DNA of 64,000 nucleotides from an uncultured Caulobacterales bacterium. GTDB lineage: Bacteria > Pseudomonadota > Alphaproteobacteria > Caulobacterales > Maricaulaceae. The notes under the pieces are model-generated. The model made no database searches and had not been told where the DNA came from. It saw only the letters and a program-made list of their open reading frames with translations. Shown here one piece after another: positions 61,847 to 64,000 of this stretch. The stretch lies in the NCBI GenBank assembly GCA_938001915.1, contig CALLBD010000019.1:1-64000 (forward strand). The letters are read 5' to 3'. The translations under genes were made by a program, and so were the position numbers. Within the stretch, counting starts at the first letter, position 1. Every line of letters begins with the position of its first letter.

Positions 61847-62698
61847 TTACGTTTGATCCCGTTTCGTCACGACAATGTTCATGCGCGTGCGCGTTGTAAT
61901 TAGGTAGTTATTCGCGCCCGCGAGTTCAATAAGGGGGTCGCGAGATGTTTCATCTATTTCCAAGATCATCATCTTCGGGTGCAGGCCCTCGGGCGCTTGC
62001 GCGAAAAACTGGGTAAGAACGGCAAGGTCTTGGCCTTCGATATCAAGCTTTAAAGCGTCAAGGCGCGTCACATCTTGAGCGTCACAAAATTGCAAAAGGG
62101 TCAGGGCGTTGACGGGCTCGCCGCTGCTCGAGATTTGCCCTTCGCCGCGATTGCCGCCGCCATCGGATAAAAATACCTCGCCCGCCTGCGCGGTAATCGC
62201 AAAGCGGTAAAGCTCTATTTTGGCCCTACTCGCCGCGGCATTGACGCAAAGACGTGCGCCCATCTCTACGCTGGGCTCTATGGCGATAGTCCGAATATCT
62301 CGGCCGAGCTGCGCTGCATAGGCGCTCGCAAACAGCGAATAAAGCCCGACATTCGCGCCCACATCCAAAAAGACATAAGGACGGTTTTGGGTGCTGGACG
62401 CGATATGGGCGCGAAGCGCCTCGCGTTCCGCATAGTCCCAAATATCCACCCCGCAGAGCGCGCGTTTCTCGCAGCGATTAGTGGAGGGATAAAGCCGCGC
62501 TTTGACGCCAAACGCCTCATCTATGGTGACATCGAAAGGTTCGCCCAGCCCCTTTATCGCCCGCTTACGCGCGAGCGAAGCCTTCCACCGACCCACCCGC
62601 GTATCACGGCAGGCCCAGGCACTCAGGCGGAGTGCCTCCCGCTTGGCCGGCAAGGAAAAATGCCCAAAAGGCGGGTCGATATGTGCTACGTTCCCCAT
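61847..62698 (-). CDS. FkbM family methyltransferase
   Basis: VFLDVGANVGLYSLFASAYA, IAIEPSVEMGARLCVNAAAS, RLDALKLDIEGQDLAVL; TAA abuts dnaJ ATG with no gap; start uncertain. Confidence 0.85.
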   Translation of the reverse strand: MGNVAHIDPPFGHFSLPAKREALRLSAWACRDTRVGRWKASLARKRAIKGLGEPFDVTIDEAFGVKARLYPSTNRCEKRALCGVDIWDYAEREALRAHIASSTQNRPYVFLDVGANVGLYSLFASAYAAQLGRDIRTIAIEPSVEMGARLCVNAAASRAKIELYRFAITAQAGEVFLSDGGGNRGEGQISSSGEPVNALTLLQFCDAQDVTRLDALKLDIEGQDLAVLTQFFAQAPEGLHPKMMILEIDETSRDPLIELAGANNYLITTRTRMNIVVTKRDQT

Positions 62699-62704
62699 TT
62701 GAAA

Positions 62705-62733
62705 AAGGCCCCGCGCTTTAAAACGCGGGGCCT
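62705..62733 (-). terminator. Intrinsic terminator downstream of dnaK
   Basis: On - strand aaggccccgcg-ttttaaag-cgcggggcc-ttttt. Confidence 0.85.
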
Positions 62734-62758
62734 TAAATCTGGTCAGACAGACGGCGCG

Positions 62759-64000
62759 CTATGCGGCGCTATCGTCATCCACATCTTCAAATTCAGCATC
62801 GACAACATCGTCATCATCCGCTTGGTCAGCTTGTGAAGCTGGGCCTGTATCTTGATCAGCTTGCGCTCGCTCATACATGGCTTGGCCAACTTTCATGAGC
62901 GCTGCAGAGAGGACCTGAACCTTATCGACGATAAGGGCTGTGTCTTCGCCTTCGGCAACCTCTTTACATTCCGCGAGGGCCTCTTCGACAGCTGTCTTGT
63001 CCTCTTCGCCAATCGCGTCGGCATGTTCTTTCAAATCAGACTCGGCTTTGTGAATCATGGCTTCAGCTTGGTTCTTGGCTTCGGCGAGCTCGCGACGTTC
63101 TTTATCCGACTCCGCATTGGCTTCGGCGTCTTTGACCATCGCTTCGATATCCTCATCTGACAGACCGCCAGAGGCTTGGATACGGATTTGCTGCTCTTTG
63201 CCTGTGGCGTTGTCTTTCGCAGAAACATTCACAATGCCGTTGGCATCAATATCAAATGTCACTTCGATTTGCGGCATGCCGCGCGGTGCAGGCGGAATAC
63301 CGACGAGATCAAATTGACCGAGGAGTTTATTATCCGCCGCCATTTCACGCTCGCCTTGGCTGACCTTAATCGTCACAGCCGATTGGTTGTCGGCGGCCGT
63401 TGAGTAAACCTGAGACTTCTTCGTTGGGATGGTTGTGTTGCGGTCAATCATACGTGTGAAGACGCCGCCTTCGGTTTCAATACCGAGGGAGAGCGGCGTT
63501 ACATCAAGAAGAAGCACGTCTTTAACATCGCCTTGCAAAACGCCCGCTTGAATGGCCGCGCCCATGGCAACGACTTCATCAGGGTTCACACCCTTATGCG
63601 GGTCTTTACCGAAATACTTGCTCACCGCTTCTTGGACGGCTGGCATTCGTGTCATACCACCCACAAGAACAACATCATCAATATCGGATGCCGTTAGGCC
63701 CGCATCGGCAATCGCTTTTTTGATTGGCGCGATTGTGCGTTTGATAAGATCATCGACAAGCTTTTCGAGCTTGGCGCGTGTCAGCTTCATGTTCAAATGT
63801 TTCGGGCCAGAGGCATCCGCAGTGATGAAGGGAAGATTCACTTCATAAGTCGATGCCGTAGACAGCTCTTTCTTGGCCTTTTCGCCTTCTTCGCGAAGAC
63901 GCTGCAAGGCGAGTTTATCTTTCTTGAGATCAATGCCGTTTTCTTTTTTGAACTCTTCGGCGAAATATTCGACGATACGCATATCGAAATCTTCACCGCC
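62759..64000 (-). CDS. dnaK: Chaperone DnaK (5' end lies beyond the window)
   Basis: [69 protein letters not shown]-terminus ends at 62759; ORF continues to window edge. Confidence 0.97.
   Translation of the reverse strand, partial: GGEDFDMRIVEYFAEEFKKENGIDLKKDKLALQRLREEGEKAKKELSTASTYEVNLPFITADASGPKHLNMKLTRAKLEKLVDDLIKRTIAPIKKAIADAGLTASDIDDVVLVGGMTRMPAVQEAVSKYFGKDPHKGVNPDEVVAMGAAIQAGVLQGDVKDVLLLDVTPLSLGIETEGGVFTRMIDRNTTIPTKKSQVYSTAADNQSAVTIKVSQGEREMAADNKLLGQFDLVGIPPAPRGMPQIEVTFDIDANGIVNVSAKDNATGKEQQIRIQASGGLSDEDIEAMVKDAEANAESDKERRELAEAKNQAEAMIHKAESDLKEHADAIGEEDKTAVEEALAECKEVAEGEDTALIVDKVQVLSAALMKVGQAMYERAQADQDTGPASQADQADDDDVVDAEFEDVDDDSAA

Noticed and set aside
1-64000. CRISPR arrays, prophage, transposons, integrons
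   Set aside because: No regularly spaced repeats, cas, integrase, transposase or phage structural motifs recognised anywhere in the window.
1-64000. tRNA and rRNA genes
   Set aside because: Intergenic regions read by eye contain no convincing cloverleaf/TTCGAATC-type sequences; a tRNAscan would be needed for certainty.

Overview
This 64 kb window looks like mostly core chromosome of an alphaproteobacterium. The support is gene content and style (DUF4167 protein next to prmC and clpB; ybeY-corC-lnt-XRE; ptsP; hemW; GANTC-type context not tested). A Maricaulales/Hyphomonadaceae-like origin is only a guess. No prophage, transposase, CRISPR array, rRNA or tRNA was recognised. Clear blocks are: a leucine-degradation cluster (mccB-mccA-ivd); an ahcY-metK-rimM operon; hemW/rdgB; infC; prmC-DUF4167-clpB; hisS; pgi; rph-trmB; ybeY-corC-lnt; and dnaK-(FkbM methyltransferase)-dnaJ. 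The observations most worth a second look are: (1) an Hsp70/actin-fold ATPase with a hydrophobic C-terminal hairpin, coupled by ATGA overlap to an uncharacterised membrane protein; (2) an avidin-family lipoprotein coupled to an NhaC antiporter, with two predicted biotin-contact substitutions; (3) an AT-rich, still in-frame mosaic segment inside mccA; (4) two intergenic + strand structured-RNA candidates, one with a CCTCCCCC loop and a strong terminator, one nested multi-stem element abutting pgi; (5) a Fic-domain gene with a degenerate motif and a 56-aa upstream partner ORF missed by the ORF track; (6) infC starting at a non-canonical ATC codon; (7) a DUF4282-like membrane protein with an AT-hook tail. 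All product calls come from reading the sequence by eye; no database search was run.
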